Source: Dyadobacter sp. CY326
GTDB taxonomy: Bacteria; Bacteroidota; Bacteroidia; Cytophagales; Spirosomataceae
Direction: 5' to 3'
NCBI RefSeq assembly: GCF_021390515.1
Contig: NZ_JAJUXI010000004.1
Location: 62,001-126,000, forward strand
DNA: 64,000 nt
In this document: one piece after another, positions 1 to 8,567 of the stretch
Layout of the letters: each line of letters starts with the position of its first letter
How positions within the stretch are numbered: the first letter of the stretch is position 1
The notes under the pieces: generated by a model
The model's input: only the letters and a program-made list of their open reading frames with translations
Told to the model about the DNA's origin: nothing
Database searches by the model: none
Translations under genes and position numbers: made by a program

Positions 1-26
1 GCGATTGAAATTTATGCCCTACCACC

Positions 27-785
27 TTGTCAGATCTATTGTTAGCCAAAATCCTCCTGATGCCTCCATTGATCGCAGGCGTTACACTTGCCGTTCGTAA
101 ATGGGGAGAAGGCCTGGGTGGCTGGATCGGTGGATTTCCATGGGTTGCAGGGCCCATATCGTTTTTTATTGCATTGGAGCATGGCCCATTATTCGCTGCT
201 TCCACAATCACGTCGGCATTACTGGGCTCCGTCGGCACCATCCTCTTTGCATTGGTTTACTCGGTCGTTTCTTCCAGACTTTCGTGGTTGCCAACTGTTT
301 TGATCAGTTATGTGGTCTTTTTCATTGTTGCGCTTTTGTCTCTCGGGAGCACAATTTCGCTGATATCGGCGGTCGTTTTGAACTTGGTTGTGTTAACCGC
401 CGTCTTATATTTTTTTCCAAAACCAAAAGGGAAGGGAGAAGCCAGGAAGCAGCCGGTTTACGACATTCCTTTGCGCATGCTGGTGGCGACGCTTTTTGTG
501 GTTCTACTAACGCAGGCAGCGGATTATCTTGGGCCAACTTGGAGTGGAATCCTCACTCCATTTCCGATTATGACGTCAACATTGGCCGTTTTTACACATT
601 CGCAGCAAGGCTCAGACGCAGCAGTGCGCATTCTTTATGGGTTGCTCCTAGCAGGTTATGGATTTGTGGCTTTTCTGGTTGGCGTGGCTTATCTCGTGCC
701 GCAAATGCCAATCGGCGCCGCTTATGCTCTTTTGACGGTGGGAACAATGATTGTCAACGGCATTACAATCAAGCTGATTCGCTAA
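27..785 (+). CDS. Multi-pass integral membrane protein of unknown function
   Basis: A 252-residue, very hydrophobic protein with about eight predicted membrane segments and no soluble domain. The two halves resemble each other: a segment around residues 30-55 (GGWIGGFP, then GP, then ALEHG) has a counterpart around residues 170-200 (GPTWSGILTPFP, then FTHSQQG), which suggests an internal duplication. The pattern recalls the GlpM family of small membrane proteins, but this is a weak resemblance and I do not assign a function. The start is TTG at 27, because an in-frame stop lies at 6-8; an ATG at 60 would shorten the first membrane segment. The gene converges on the beta-propeller gene at 816. 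Confidence 0.75.
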   Translation: MSDLLLAKILLMPPLIAGVTLAVRKWGEGLGGWIGGFPWVAGPISFFIALEHGPLFAASTITSALLGSVGTILFALVYSVVSSRLSWLPTVLISYVVFFIVALLSLGSTISLISAVVLNLVVLTAVLYFFPKPKGKGEARKQPVYDIPLRMLVATLFVVLLTQAADYLGPTWSGILTPFPIMTSTLAVFTHSQQGSDAAVRILYGLLLAGYGFVAFLVGVAYLVPQMPIGAAYALLTVGTMIVNGITIKLIR

Positions 786-815
786 CTGGCTGCAAATCAG
801 CCTGAATATTTTGAT

Positions 816-1877
816 TTAAACACGCTCTAACTTAACTGGATAAGTCTTTTTCGCGTTCCACTGACAAACGTAAATGTTTTCGTCATTGTCAACACAAACG
901 TCGTGGCAATGCATGAAAATAGGCTTTTCCTGCACCATTAATTGTAATTCGCCGTTTTCGTAAACTGGCTTGGTGCCTCCGGGATTGGAAATCACTTTGT
1001 TATTTTTATCAATAATTGTTACAAAACCTGAGTTTGGAGTCTGGTTCAAATAGCGCAGTCTTGACCAGCAAACGCCTGCAAAAAGCGTGTCGCCTTTGAA
1101 AACAGGCCTGCACACAAATGCGCCGGGCAGGAATAATGTGCTGAGATATTTGCCGTCGAGCGTGAACTTCTTGAATGAATTGTGCGCCCGCGAAGTCACC
1201 AGCAGCGTCGGATTTGCCTTGTCCCGATAATCTATCGCGACGCCGTGCGCAGTTGAAAACTGTTCGTCGCCGTCGCCTGAGCCGCCAAATTTGTCAATAA
1301 ATTCACCTTTCTGATTGTATCGCAAAATCCATTGCGAGCCGTAACCGTCTGCAACATAGATCGTTCCGTCTGGCCCGATGGCAGTTTCAGTTGGCTTGAA
1401 CGGATCTGCTTCTTTATAAGCGCCTACTTTGGAAGGATGCTCAATGGTCAGGAGGATCTTGCCTTTCAAATCCGTTTTGAAAACTTTGCCGATGTTCGGA
1501 TCGCTTACAAAAAGAAACTCTTCACCATTTGCATTCCAAAGCGTTAAGCCGTGACCGCCGGGAAATTCATGACCCCAGCTTTCAAGCAATTTACCCGACC
1601 TGTCGTATATAAGAATGTTGTTTTTAACCTCGTCGCCCACCATGATCAGCCTGCCTTTGCTGTCCTGCACCATTTCGTGACAATTGTTAACCGGAAATTT
1701 GGAAGCGTCGAGATTTCCCCAACCCTGGTGCACCTTGTATTGATAAGCTCCATGACCAATGACTTCCCCGTCAACCTTTGGTTTGGCATGAAGAATGTAA
1801 AATGGCTTGAAAGTCAATGCGGCAGCAGTGACGGCAGTCAGTTTCGCAAAATCGCGGCGGGAATGTTTTTCAGGCAT
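816..1877 (-). CDS. Tat-exported six-bladed beta-propeller (NHL-type) protein
   Basis: A 353-residue protein that begins with a twin-arginine signal (SRRDFAK at residues 6-12, then a hydrophobic stretch to about residue 30), so it is probably exported folded. The rest consists of NHL-like repeats with recurring W/F-G, H-G-(L/V) and D-x-x-G-x-(I/L)-Y/F-V motifs, for example around the HGLTL and HGVAID segments, as in six-bladed propellers related to the lyase domain of peptidylglycine amidating enzymes. The substrate is unknown. The pfkB-like gene lies 67 bp upstream on the same strand, but nothing links the two functionally. Confidence 0.8.
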   Translation of the reverse strand: MPEKHSRRDFAKLTAVTAAALTFKPFYILHAKPKVDGEVIGHGAYQYKVHQGWGNLDASKFPVNNCHEMVQDSKGRLIMVGDEVKNNILIYDRSGKLLESWGHEFPGGHGLTLWNANGEEFLFVSDPNIGKVFKTDLKGKILLTIEHPSKVGAYKEADPFKPTETAIGPDGTIYVADGYGSQWILRYNQKGEFIDKFGGSGDGDEQFSTAHGVAIDYRDKANPTLLVTSRAHNSFKKFTLDGKYLSTLFLPGAFVCRPVFKGDTLFAGVCWSRLRYLNQTPNSGFVTIIDKNNKVISNPGGTKPVYENGELQLMVQEKPIFMHCHDVCVDNDENIYVCQWNAKKTYPVKLERV

Positions 1878-1944
1878 GACGGATGTTTTCTATGCAAAAG
1901 ACGCAGGCAATAATTTCTTACTATTTGCGCCTCACACCAGAAAC

Positions 1945-2904
1945 TCAGCTTGCTGAATAGCGCTTTCCATAACGGTTCAGCCAATCCATCAATCGGTTGA
2001 CGTCCTGCATTTTAAACAATTCGCTGCCTGAGTTCATTGTTGCGGCTGTTCCGCATGCAACGCCCATTCTCACGGCTTCACGAGCTGATTTGCCTTGCGA
2101 CAATGTCCATACAATTCCTGCAAGCATGCTGTCGCCGGCTCCTACAGTGCTTTTTGGTTCTACGGGAGGCGCAGGAATGTGTTCAACCTGGTCTTCTGTA
2201 ACGAGCATAGCGCCCATCGCACCCATGGAAACAACAACGATTTCGCATTGACCGCGGATAATGAGTGCTCTTGCGGCATCGTCCACTTCGTCAAGCTCCA
2301 ATTTTTCAACGCCTACGAGTTCGCTCAGCTCGTCAATGTTGGGCTTTAAAAGATAAATTCCCGCTTCTGTGGCATATCTGAGCGCATCTCCGGAAGTGTC
2401 TGCAATGAATTTGGCGCCTTGCTTGTTGGCTATTTTGGCGATTTGTCCGTAAAAATCGGCCGGAACGCCTGGGGGAAGGCTCCCGCTGGCAATGATGTAT
2501 GAAGGTTTCGGATCAAGTTCTTCCAATGTTTCCAGGATCGCCCTGACTTCCGTTGGCATCATTTCGATTCCAGGCATCCCGAAACGATATTGAAATCCAG
2601 TGCTCGTTTCCAGAACATGAAAATTTTCCCGCGTCCATTGTTTCGTTTCGATGACGATCGTTTCCACGCCTTCCGCTTTTACAAGCTTGTGCAATCTTTG
2701 GCCGGTCGGGCCGCCGATGGTGAATATTGCGATTGGATTTCCGCCCAGTCTGTGCACGGCTTTGGCAACATTAATTCCTCCACCGCCCGCCTCAAAATTG
2801 GGCGCGTCGCAACGCAGTTTGTTGTCTGGGACAATGCGTGAAACGTTTGAACTCTTATCTAGGGCAGGATTAATAGTTAATGTTACAATAGGGCCGGTTG
2901 CCAT
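1945..2904 (-). CDS. pfkB: PfkB-type 6-phosphofructokinase (ribokinase superfamily)
   Basis: A 319-residue cytoplasmic sugar kinase that probably phosphorylates fructose 6-phosphate in glycolysis. The N-terminal substrate motif (KLRC, then AP, FE and GGGGINVAK at residues 29-48) matches E. coli PfkB closely, as do SGSLPPG (140-146) and the ATP-site motif STVGAGDS (252-259), in which Asp258 is the expected catalytic base. The length is normal for the family, about 310. A 1-phosphofructokinase or tagatose-6-phosphate kinase role is possible because these subfamilies share the motifs, but the KLRC/GGGGINVA signature favours PfkB. No fructose PTS genes are nearby. Confidence 0.87.
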   Translation of the reverse strand: MATGPIVTLTINPALDKSSNVSRIVPDNKLRCDAPNFEAGGGGINVAKAVHRLGGNPIAIFTIGGPTGQRLHKLVKAEGVETIVIETKQWTRENFHVLETSTGFQYRFGMPGIEMMPTEVRAILETLEELDPKPSYIIASGSLPPGVPADFYGQIAKIANKQGAKFIADTSGDALRYATEAGIYLLKPNIDELSELVGVEKLELDEVDDAARALIIRGQCEIVVVSMGAMGAMLVTEDQVEHIPAPPVEPKSTVGAGDSMLAGIVWTLSQGKSAREAVRMGVACGTAATMNSGSELFKMQDVNRLMDWLNRYGKRYSAS

Positions 2905-3036
2905 ATAAATACAATTGCGTGAGTGAAAAACCGATCAGTGGATTACTTATCCGACGAATTTACGCGAATAAAACAAAAAAAGTGATGTTCACAGCGCGCA
3001 TTACGAATTCTTCACAAAAGCATTAACCTTGCAATG

Positions 3037-3837
3037 TTAAAACTGACCGTCGGTGATTTCCCAGCCACCATCGACTGTGAAGATCTGCCCGGTTGTAAAT
3101 CTTGCATAATCAGACATGAAATATACCGCCGCGCCATCCAAATCGCCAGGAAGTCCATATCGACCTCCATCGAGCGGTTGTTTGGTTTTGATAAACTGAC
3201 CTGATTCTTCAGTGCTGTTTTCCAAACCTTCAATAATGCCAGGCGTGAGCACATTAACCCTTATATTTTTTTGCGCATAAGACGACGCAACGGACCTTGA
3301 AAAGCCGATGACCGCTGATTTGGCTGTTGCGTAAGCGTGATTGGAAAAATGCCTGGATGAAGGAGAATGGGCTAAAACAGAGCTCATGTTCAAAATGCTG
3401 CCACCTTTGTTCATGCCCATGAATGTCCGGATCGCGGCTTGATTGGACAACATTAAGGAAGTCAAATTGAGATCCAATGTCTTATTCCAGCCTTCCAGCG
3501 ACAATTCATGCAGAGGCCCGTCGCCAAATTGCTCTCCACTTCCGCCGGCAACATGATATAGGCCATCGAAACTCCCGAATTCGCGGATGCAAAGCTGAAT
3601 GGCGTCCAATGCAGTTTGCGAATGTGTTGCATCGCCTTGTTTTGCGCGGGCAGTGTTTCCCAATTGCAGTTCAGCCACAAGGCAATTTTCCGGATTCCTG
3701 CCAACAACGACTACATTGGCTCCATTTCTCACAAAAGCCTTAGCAGCAGAAAAGCCTAAACCCGTCGTTCCGCCGATGATTACAATCGACTTATTTGCTA
3801 ACCAATTTTCCATTTCTTGTAAATTAATTTGACGCAA
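3037..3837 (-). CDS. Short-chain dehydrogenase/reductase (SDR) family oxidoreductase
   Basis: A 266-residue classical SDR. The NAD(P)-binding glycine motif GGTTGLG is at residues 22-28, the structural HVAGGSG segment near 95-101, the catalytic Ser at 152/153 (NMSSV), and Tyr169 and Lys173 form the YxxxK motif. The C-terminal FTVDGG segment is typical. The start is ATG at 3837; an internal ATG at residue 9 (3813) is also possible. The substrate cannot be told from sequence. The gene is separated from clpX upstream by a strong terminator, so it is probably expressed independently. Confidence 0.85.
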   Translation of the reverse strand: MRQINLQEMENWLANKSIVIIGGTTGLGFSAAKAFVRNGANVVVVGRNPENCLVAELQLGNTARAKQGDATHSQTALDAIQLCIREFGSFDGLYHVAGGSGEQFGDGPLHELSLEGWNKTLDLNLTSLMLSNQAAIRTFMGMNKGGSILNMSSVLAHSPSSRHFSNHAYATAKSAVIGFSRSVASSYAQKNIRVNVLTPGIIEGLENSTEESGQFIKTKQPLDGGRYGLPGDLDGAAVYFMSDYARFTTGQIFTVDGGWEITDGQF

Positions 3838-3862
3838 AATAGGAGGATTGCCATAAAAAGTA

Positions 3863-3899
3863 AAACGCTCTGCATTCCTGAGCGGATTGCAGAGCGTTT
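3863..3899 (-). terminator. Rho-independent terminator after clpX
   Basis: A perfect 12-bp inverted repeat (AAACGCTCTGCA at 3863-3874 with its complement at 3888-3899) encloses a 13-nt loop. Read on the minus strand it is followed by TTTTACTTTTT. It lies 22 bp past the clpX stop and just before the SDR start. Confidence 0.8.
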
Positions 3900-3920
3900 A
3901 TATCAAGCCTAAATTGCTTC

Positions 3921-5165
3921 CTAAGCCACAGAACGCAATAAAGACATGGAAGATTTTTCGAATTTGTCTTTCGCATAATCCAGCGAAAGTGTGAATTCTT
4001 TTATGTCCTTTTGAGACGGAAGATCGAACATTGCATCGGTCATAATCGACTCGCAGATGGCGCGCAAACCACGAGCGCCAAGTTTGTACGTCATCGCCTG
4101 GTCAACAATGAAATCCAGCACTTCTTCTTCAAAATGAAGCGTAATGCCTTCCATCGAGAACAGTTTCGCATATTGTTTTACCAAAGCATTTTTCGGCTCA
4201 GTCAAAATCCTGCGCAATGTTTCACGATCCAAGGGATTCAAATGCGTAAGAACAGGCAGACGGCCGATCAGCTCAGGAATCAATCCAAAAGATTTAAGGT
4301 CCATTGCAGTCACATAACGCATCAAATTTCCTTTATCGAAAATTTCAATGATGCGGTTATCGCCGGAAAATCCAATCGGACGCGTGTTAATGCGCTTTCC
4401 AATGTGTCTTTCGATGCCATCAAATGCGCCTCCGCAAATGAACAGAATATTCTCCGTGTTCAAAGTGATCATTTTCTGATCCGGGTGCTTGCGACCTCCT
4501 TGTGGCGGAACATTCACGGACGAACCTTCCAATAACTTTAAAAGCGCCTGCTGAACGCCTTCTCCGCTCACATCCCGCGTGATCGAAGGATTATCTGACT
4601 TGCGGGCAATTTTATCAATTTCATCAATGTATACAATCCCGCGCTCAGCCGCTTCAACATTATAATCAGCAGCCTGCAACAATCTTGTCAAAATCGTTTC
4701 AACATCTTCACCGACATAACCCGCTTCGGTTACAACCGTTGCATCGGCCACGCAGAAAGGAACTTGTAAAATTCTTGCGATGGATTTGGCAAGATAAGTT
4801 TTACCCGTTCCCGTTTCACCCACCATGATAATGTTCGATTTTTCAATAACCACATCATCGTCGGTCGTTACCTGGTTCAAGCGCTTATAATGGTTGTAAA
4901 CAGCAACAGCCAATGAACGCTTTGCTTCGTCCTGGCCGATTACATATTGTTCAAGAAAACGCTTTATTTCAGTCGGGGGGATTGGTTTGAGTTTGGGTAA
5001 CTTCGTTTTTTTCTCCTTTTTGTCTTCTTTCGACCCCAACTCTTCTGTAATTACCTGATGTCCCTGCGCAATGCAGTGATTACATATGTGTGCGTCGATT
5101 CCGGAAAGTAAAAGATCTACTTCGTTTTTCTTACGTCCGCAGAACGAACAACTTACTTGTGCCAT
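3921..5165 (-). CDS. clpX: ATP-dependent Clp protease ATP-binding subunit ClpX
   Basis: A 414-residue AAA+ unfoldase that recognises, unfolds and threads proteins into ClpP. The N-terminal zinc-binding domain has Cys6, Cys9, Cys28 and Cys31. Walker A is GETGTGKT (116-123), Walker B is VYIDEIDKI, the pore loop contains GYVG, the RKH loop is in GGRKHP, and the ClpP-docking IGF loop is present (RPIGFSG). All functional elements are intact and the length is standard. clpP lies upstream on the same strand, but a hairpin and about 250 bp separate them, so transcription may be partly independent. Confidence 0.98.
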   Translation of the reverse strand: MAQVSCSFCGRKKNEVDLLLSGIDAHICNHCIAQGHQVITEELGSKEDKKEKKTKLPKLKPIPPTEIKRFLEQYVIGQDEAKRSLAVAVYNHYKRLNQVTTDDDVVIEKSNIIMVGETGTGKTYLAKSIARILQVPFCVADATVVTEAGYVGEDVETILTRLLQAADYNVEAAERGIVYIDEIDKIARKSDNPSITRDVSGEGVQQALLKLLEGSSVNVPPQGGRKHPDQKMITLNTENILFICGGAFDGIERHIGKRINTRPIGFSGDNRIIEIFDKGNLMRYVTAMDLKSFGLIPELIGRLPVLTHLNPLDRETLRRILTEPKNALVKQYAKLFSMEGITLHFEEEVLDFIVDQAMTYKLGARGLRAICESIMTDAMFDLPSQKDIKEFTLSLDYAKDKFEKSSMSLLRSVA

Positions 5166-5366
5166 TGATTTCTTAATAGTTTTGAATTTTACCGGTTCGT
5201 AATGAAGTTTGCAGAATGTGTAACACTTAAAACCGGAACCAGCTTAACAAGAAGACTGAAAATAATGTTTCAAAAATCTCGCCCGTCCTCATCCACGTAG
5301 TTATACTTATACAAATTTCCGGTTTTTTGTCCGGGATACCAAATCGGCCTACATCCTTATAATAAG

Positions 5367-5397
5367 AACGCCCGGGCAATTCACTTGCCCGGGCGTT
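5367..5397 (-). terminator. Hairpin terminator after clpP
   Basis: A perfect 13-bp GC-rich inverted repeat (AACGCCCGGGCAA, 5367-5379, with 5385-5397) has a 5-nt loop and lies 21 bp past the clpP stop. On the minus strand a T-rich tract (TTCTTATTAT) follows. It may terminate or attenuate transcription between clpP and clpX. Confidence 0.7.
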
Positions 5398-5418
5398 TCA
5401 AAAAGACTCCAATTAAGA

Positions 5419-6093
5419 TCACTTATCTCTCGTCAACACTTCGTCGATCAAGCCGTATTCCTTTGCTTCTAAGGCTTTTAGCCACTTATCACGGTCAGAA
5501 TCGATGGCAATTTGCTCAGGCGTCTGGCCCGTGTGGTTAGCCAGGATTTCGTAGAGTTCGTGACGTAATTTTACGATTTCACGTGTAGTAATTTCAATGT
5601 CAACAGAAGTGCCTTGTGCGCCACCTGATGGTTGGTGAATCATCACACGCGCATGTGGAAGCGCGGATCTTTTGCCAGCCGCACCGCCTGCAAGAAGCAC
5701 CGCACCCATGGAAGCTGCAAGGCTCGTACAAACCGTCGCAACATCAGGACGCACATATTGCATTGTGTCATAAATGCCCAAACCTGCGTAAACCGAACCA
5801 CCCGGACTGTTAATATACATCAGGATGTCTTTTTTTGCATCAGCAGATTCTAGGAACAAAAGCTGTGCAACGATAATGTTCGCAATGTTGTCGTCAACAC
5901 CAGTTCCCATAAAAATAATGCGGTCGGCCATCAGGCGCGAGAACACATCCACTTCACGGAAGTTCATCGGACGCTCTTCGATAACCGAACGCGTCATATT
6001 TTCAACTGTATGGTTTACGTAGCCATCAACTGTAAGGCCATTCATTCCAAGGTGGTGAACGGCATATTTTCTAAATTCATTTCCGTGGTTCAT
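5419..6093 (-). CDS. clpP: ATP-dependent Clp protease proteolytic subunit ClpP
   Basis: A 224-residue serine peptidase that forms the tetradecameric chamber of ClpXP. The catalytic triad is visible as Ser128 (in LAASMGA), His153 (in MIHQPSGG) and Asp198 (in AIDSDRD). The N-terminal region of about 35 residues before the conserved core may contain a propeptide. The gene is followed by clpX; the XRE regulator gene at 6324 is divergent from it across a 230-bp intergenic region that should hold both promoters. Confidence 0.97.
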   Translation of the reverse strand: MNHGNEFRKYAVHHLGMNGLTVDGYVNHTVENMTRSVIEERPMNFREVDVFSRLMADRIIFMGTGVDDNIANIIVAQLLFLESADAKKDILMYINSPGGSVYAGLGIYDTMQYVRPDVATVCTSLAASMGAVLLAGGAAGKRSALPHARVMIHQPSGGAQGTSVDIEITTREIVKLRHELYEILANHTGQTPEQIAIDSDRDKWLKALEAKEYGLIDEVLTRDK

Positions 6094-6323
6094 CGATCAA
6101 CTTAAATTTTAATTGAATTTATAATTAAAGGGCAAATGACTAAAAGAACAAAAAGCACTATATGTTAGTTTCTGATAATAATGAGGCTTCTTCATTCTTG
6201 GGGTTTCACAAAATTGACTATTTCATTGAATAATCCTTGTCTATTGAAGCGATAAATTATCGAAAATTGCGAGAGTCAGCGAAGAAGGTCTTTATTACAT
6301 TGCATAACAAATGATAAATCGGC

Positions 6324-6722
6324 ATGAAAAACACGGTGGCTATGAATGTTACATCAAACTTGTCTGAAAAAATTCGCCTGATCCGTTTGCAAAAAGGGCT
6401 TTCTCAGGAAAATATGGCTGATATGCTCGGCCTTTCCACAACAGCATACGGTGATCTGGAACGCGGCCGGACTGAACTTTCCGTTTCCAGAGTCGAAAAC
6501 ATTGCCAAACTGCTGGACGTCCCGCTCCCAGAATTACTAGGCTTTGACGCATTGACCATGTCAGAAACCGAATGGCTTCGTCAGGAAAATACGCGGTTAT
6601 TGGGAGAAAACCGGCGGATGCAGAACGAGCTCGACCAGTGGAAAATGAAATTCAAGCAATGGTTTGGTGACGGCATCATTCGGCACATTGGTGAAGAACG
6701 CGAACGGATAGGTTTTAAATAA
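6324..6722 (+). CDS. XRE-family helix-turn-helix regulator with C-terminal coiled coil
   Basis: A 132-residue protein. Residues about 14-70 form a Cro/C1-type HTH (IRLIRLQKGLSQENMA, then GLSTTAYGDLERGR). Residues about 80-118 are charged and heptad-like (EWLRQENTRLLGENRR), so a dimerising coiled coil is likely. No ligand-binding domain is present. ATG at 6324 was chosen; Met7 (6342) is an alternative. The gene lies on the opposite strand between tig and clpP and is divergent from clpP, so clpP control is a reasonable but untested idea. Confidence 0.85.
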   Translation: MKNTVAMNVTSNLSEKIRLIRLQKGLSQENMADMLGLSTTAYGDLERGRTELSVSRVENIAKLLDVPLPELLGFDALTMSETEWLRQENTRLLGENRRMQNELDQWKMKFKQWFGDGIIRHIGEERERIGFK

Positions 6723-6734
6723 AAACACTGGCCC

Positions 6735-6768
6735 GCATAGGGCGTCCATAAACCGGGACGCCCTATGC
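6735..6768. terminator. Bidirectional terminator between the XRE gene and tig
   Basis: A 13-bp perfect stem (GCATAGGGCGTCC at 6735-6747 with 6756-6768) and 8-nt loop, extended by a GGCC/GGCC pairing after one mismatch. A-rich flanks lie on both sides (AAAAACA before, GAAAAAAAT after), giving U-tracts in either direction for two convergent genes. Confidence 0.8.
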
Positions 6769-6799
6769 AGGCCAATGAAAAAAATATCATTTTAACTGA

Positions 6800-8149
6800 T
6801 TAAGCAGCAACTTCTTCGCCCTTCGCCAATTTTTCAAATTCACTTACTTCAATGGTTTGTTCATCCGTAGAAACCTGGCTGCGGATGATCTCCATCACTT
6901 TGTTATCAAAAACCTGATTGAAAACATTTGTGTAGTTATCACGCTCTTTGTCTGCAAGATATCCTTGTGCAACGCGGTCGATGGTTTCTTTCATGCTGTC
7001 GTCATCGCCGTAGATTCCGAACTGTCCTTTCACTATGTTACGGGTAAATTCAAGGATTTCAGGATATTCGACTTTAACGCTTTCTCTGTCAGCAATTTTA
7101 TTTTTAATCAAGCTCAACTTCAATGATTTCTGGAAATCTTCGAATTGCTCTTCAATTTGCTCACGTGTGAATTTTCCTTCGTTTGTGCGCTCCAACCAGT
7201 CTTTCAAAAAGTCGCCCGGAACTTCAATCTTAATGCTGTCAAGCAAAGCATTCTCGATGTCGCGACGAAGCAATGCTTCTGTTTCGCGTTCGTAGTTTCC
7301 TTTGATGATCTCCAAAAGCTTTTCGTTGAACTGCTCTTCGTTTTCAACCTGGCCTGGACCTAACACTTTATCAAAAAGATCCTGGTTCAATTCCGAAGAT
7401 GCTGAACGCGTTACGTCTTCAACAACCAATGTAAAATCGCCGGAAAGTGTGCCGATATCTTCTTTTTTCTTTCCGGTTACATGCGCAATGGCAGCTTCGT
7501 CAGAAAAAGTATTTTGAATATCAAAAACAACTTCGTCACCTTTCTTAACGCCGATGAATTTCGAAAGTGATTCTGCATTCACTTGTTTTGTAGGAATGGC
7601 GGTGCGCGTTGTGAACTCAGAAGATTCCTGTTTCAATTCTCCGAAGATCATATCGCCTTCTTCGCTCACCTCAGGGTGAATGTTTTCTGCAAAACGCTCA
7701 CGCAGGCTTTCGATTGTTTTATTTAATTCAGCATCATCCACATTAATCGTGTAACGTTTCACCGCAGGAAGCTCAGAAAAGTTAACGTCGAAATCCGTCG
7801 CTACTCCAAGGTCGTAGCTAAATTCCAATTCGCTAGGGCTGTCCCAGTTAACTTCCGCTGCTTTATCGCGATTCGGAACAGGGTCACCAACCACCTGCAA
7901 TTTATTTTCTCTGATATAGCTGCTAACCGCAGTGCTTAAAAGGTTGTTCACCTCGTCAACCAGAATGCTTTTACCATACATGCGCTGAATCACATGGGAT
8001 GGCACTTTACCCGGACGGAAGCCTTTCAGGTTAACCTTTTTGGAATAATCCTTGATCGTCTTATCAATTTTTGGCTGATAATCGTCTTTGGTCAACGTGA
8101 CTTTAAGAGAGGCTAATGTCGGCGAATTTTGTTCTAATACAACTTCCAT
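6800..8149 (-). CDS. tig: Trigger factor (ribosome-associated chaperone)
   Basis: A 449-residue protein. The N-terminal ribosome-binding signature KGFRPGKVP is present near residues 43-51. The middle region corresponds to the FKBP-like domain but is poorly conserved, as usual in Bacteroidota, and the long helical C-terminal arms end in an acidic tail. It binds nascent chains at the ribosome exit tunnel. The tig-clpP-clpX neighbourhood known from many bacteria is kept, except that the XRE gene is inserted on the other strand. Confidence 0.92.
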   Translation of the reverse strand: MEVVLEQNSPTLASLKVTLTKDDYQPKIDKTIKDYSKKVNLKGFRPGKVPSHVIQRMYGKSILVDEVNNLLSTAVSSYIRENKLQVVGDPVPNRDKAAEVNWDSPSELEFSYDLGVATDFDVNFSELPAVKRYTINVDDAELNKTIESLRERFAENIHPEVSEEGDMIFGELKQESSEFTTRTAIPTKQVNAESLSKFIGVKKGDEVVFDIQNTFSDEAAIAHVTGKKKEDIGTLSGDFTLVVEDVTRSASSELNQDLFDKVLGPGQVENEEQFNEKLLEIIKGNYERETEALLRRDIENALLDSIKIEVPGDFLKDWLERTNEGKFTREQIEEQFEDFQKSLKLSLIKNKIADRESVKVEYPEILEFTRNIVKGQFGIYGDDDSMKETIDRVAQGYLADKERDNYTNVFNQVFDNKVMEIIRSQVSTDEQTIEVSEFEKLAKGEEVAA

Positions 8150-8203
8150 GTGTCGCTTATGCTATGGTAAATACCTTTTAGATTAAATAGAAAAGAAAAA
8201 CAA

Positions 8204-8236
8204 AAATGCCCTCAAAACGAAGTCCTGAGGGCATTT
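8204..8236 (-). terminator. Terminator downstream of tRNA-Leu(TAG)
   Basis: An 11-bp perfect stem (AAATGCCCTCA at 8204-8214 with 8226-8236), followed on the minus strand by TTTTTGTTTTTC. It lies between the tRNA gene and tig and would stop tRNA transcription before tig. Confidence 0.75.
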
Positions 8237-8314
8237 GACGGGTTTAACTTTGGAGCAGCTCATTTTTCTTATCGAGATAGGAATCTTGACGCCCCGTCAT
8301 TCCCTTGTTATTCG

Positions 8315-8396
8315 TACGGGCGGAGGGAATCGAACCCCCACGCCTTGCGGCACTAGATCCTAAGTCTAGCACGTCTACCAGTTCCGCCACGCCCGC
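8315..8396 (-). tRNA. tRNA-Leu (anticodon TAG)
   Basis: On the minus strand a 7-bp acceptor stem (GCGGGCG with CGCCCGT, one G-T pair), a D-arm with GGTAGAC, the anticodon stem CTAGA/TCTAG with loop CTTAGGA (anticodon TAG), a variable arm of type-II size and a GGTTCGATTCC T-arm can be folded. The discriminator base is A and CCA is not encoded. The rest of the 418-bp stretch between tig and the rel gene holds only its terminator and the rel promoter region. Confidence 0.95.
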
Positions 8397-8509
8397 TCAC
8401 TTATTCACCCTTTTTCAACGCCTTTTGTCGAATTGGGAGTGCAAAGGTATTCTTATTTTTTAGATACATGCAAACATTTTTGAAAATTTTATCTTCGGGT
8501 AAAATAAAA

Positions 8510-8540
8510 TTGAAAAATGTCGTCGGAATTTGTTATTTTG
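8510..8540 (+). promoter_or_regulatory. Candidate Bacteroidota-type promoter of rel
   Basis: TTG at 8510-8512, then 20 nt, then TTATTTTG at 8533-8540, one base from the Bacteroidota -7 consensus TAnnTTTG. It lies 27 bp before the GTG start of the RelA/SpoT gene. Confidence 0.4.
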
Positions 8541-8567
8541 GTGAAGCATACCAATTAAAATATAGCA

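Noticed and set aside
101..805. Open frame of 234 residues on the plus strand, frame-shifted against the membrane protein
   Set aside because: Rich in Arg, Cys and Trp, overlaps completely a better, hydrophobic coding frame.
4011..4535. Open frame of 174 residues on the plus strand
   Set aside because: It lies inside clpX on the opposite strand, has no recognisable domain and no independent signals.
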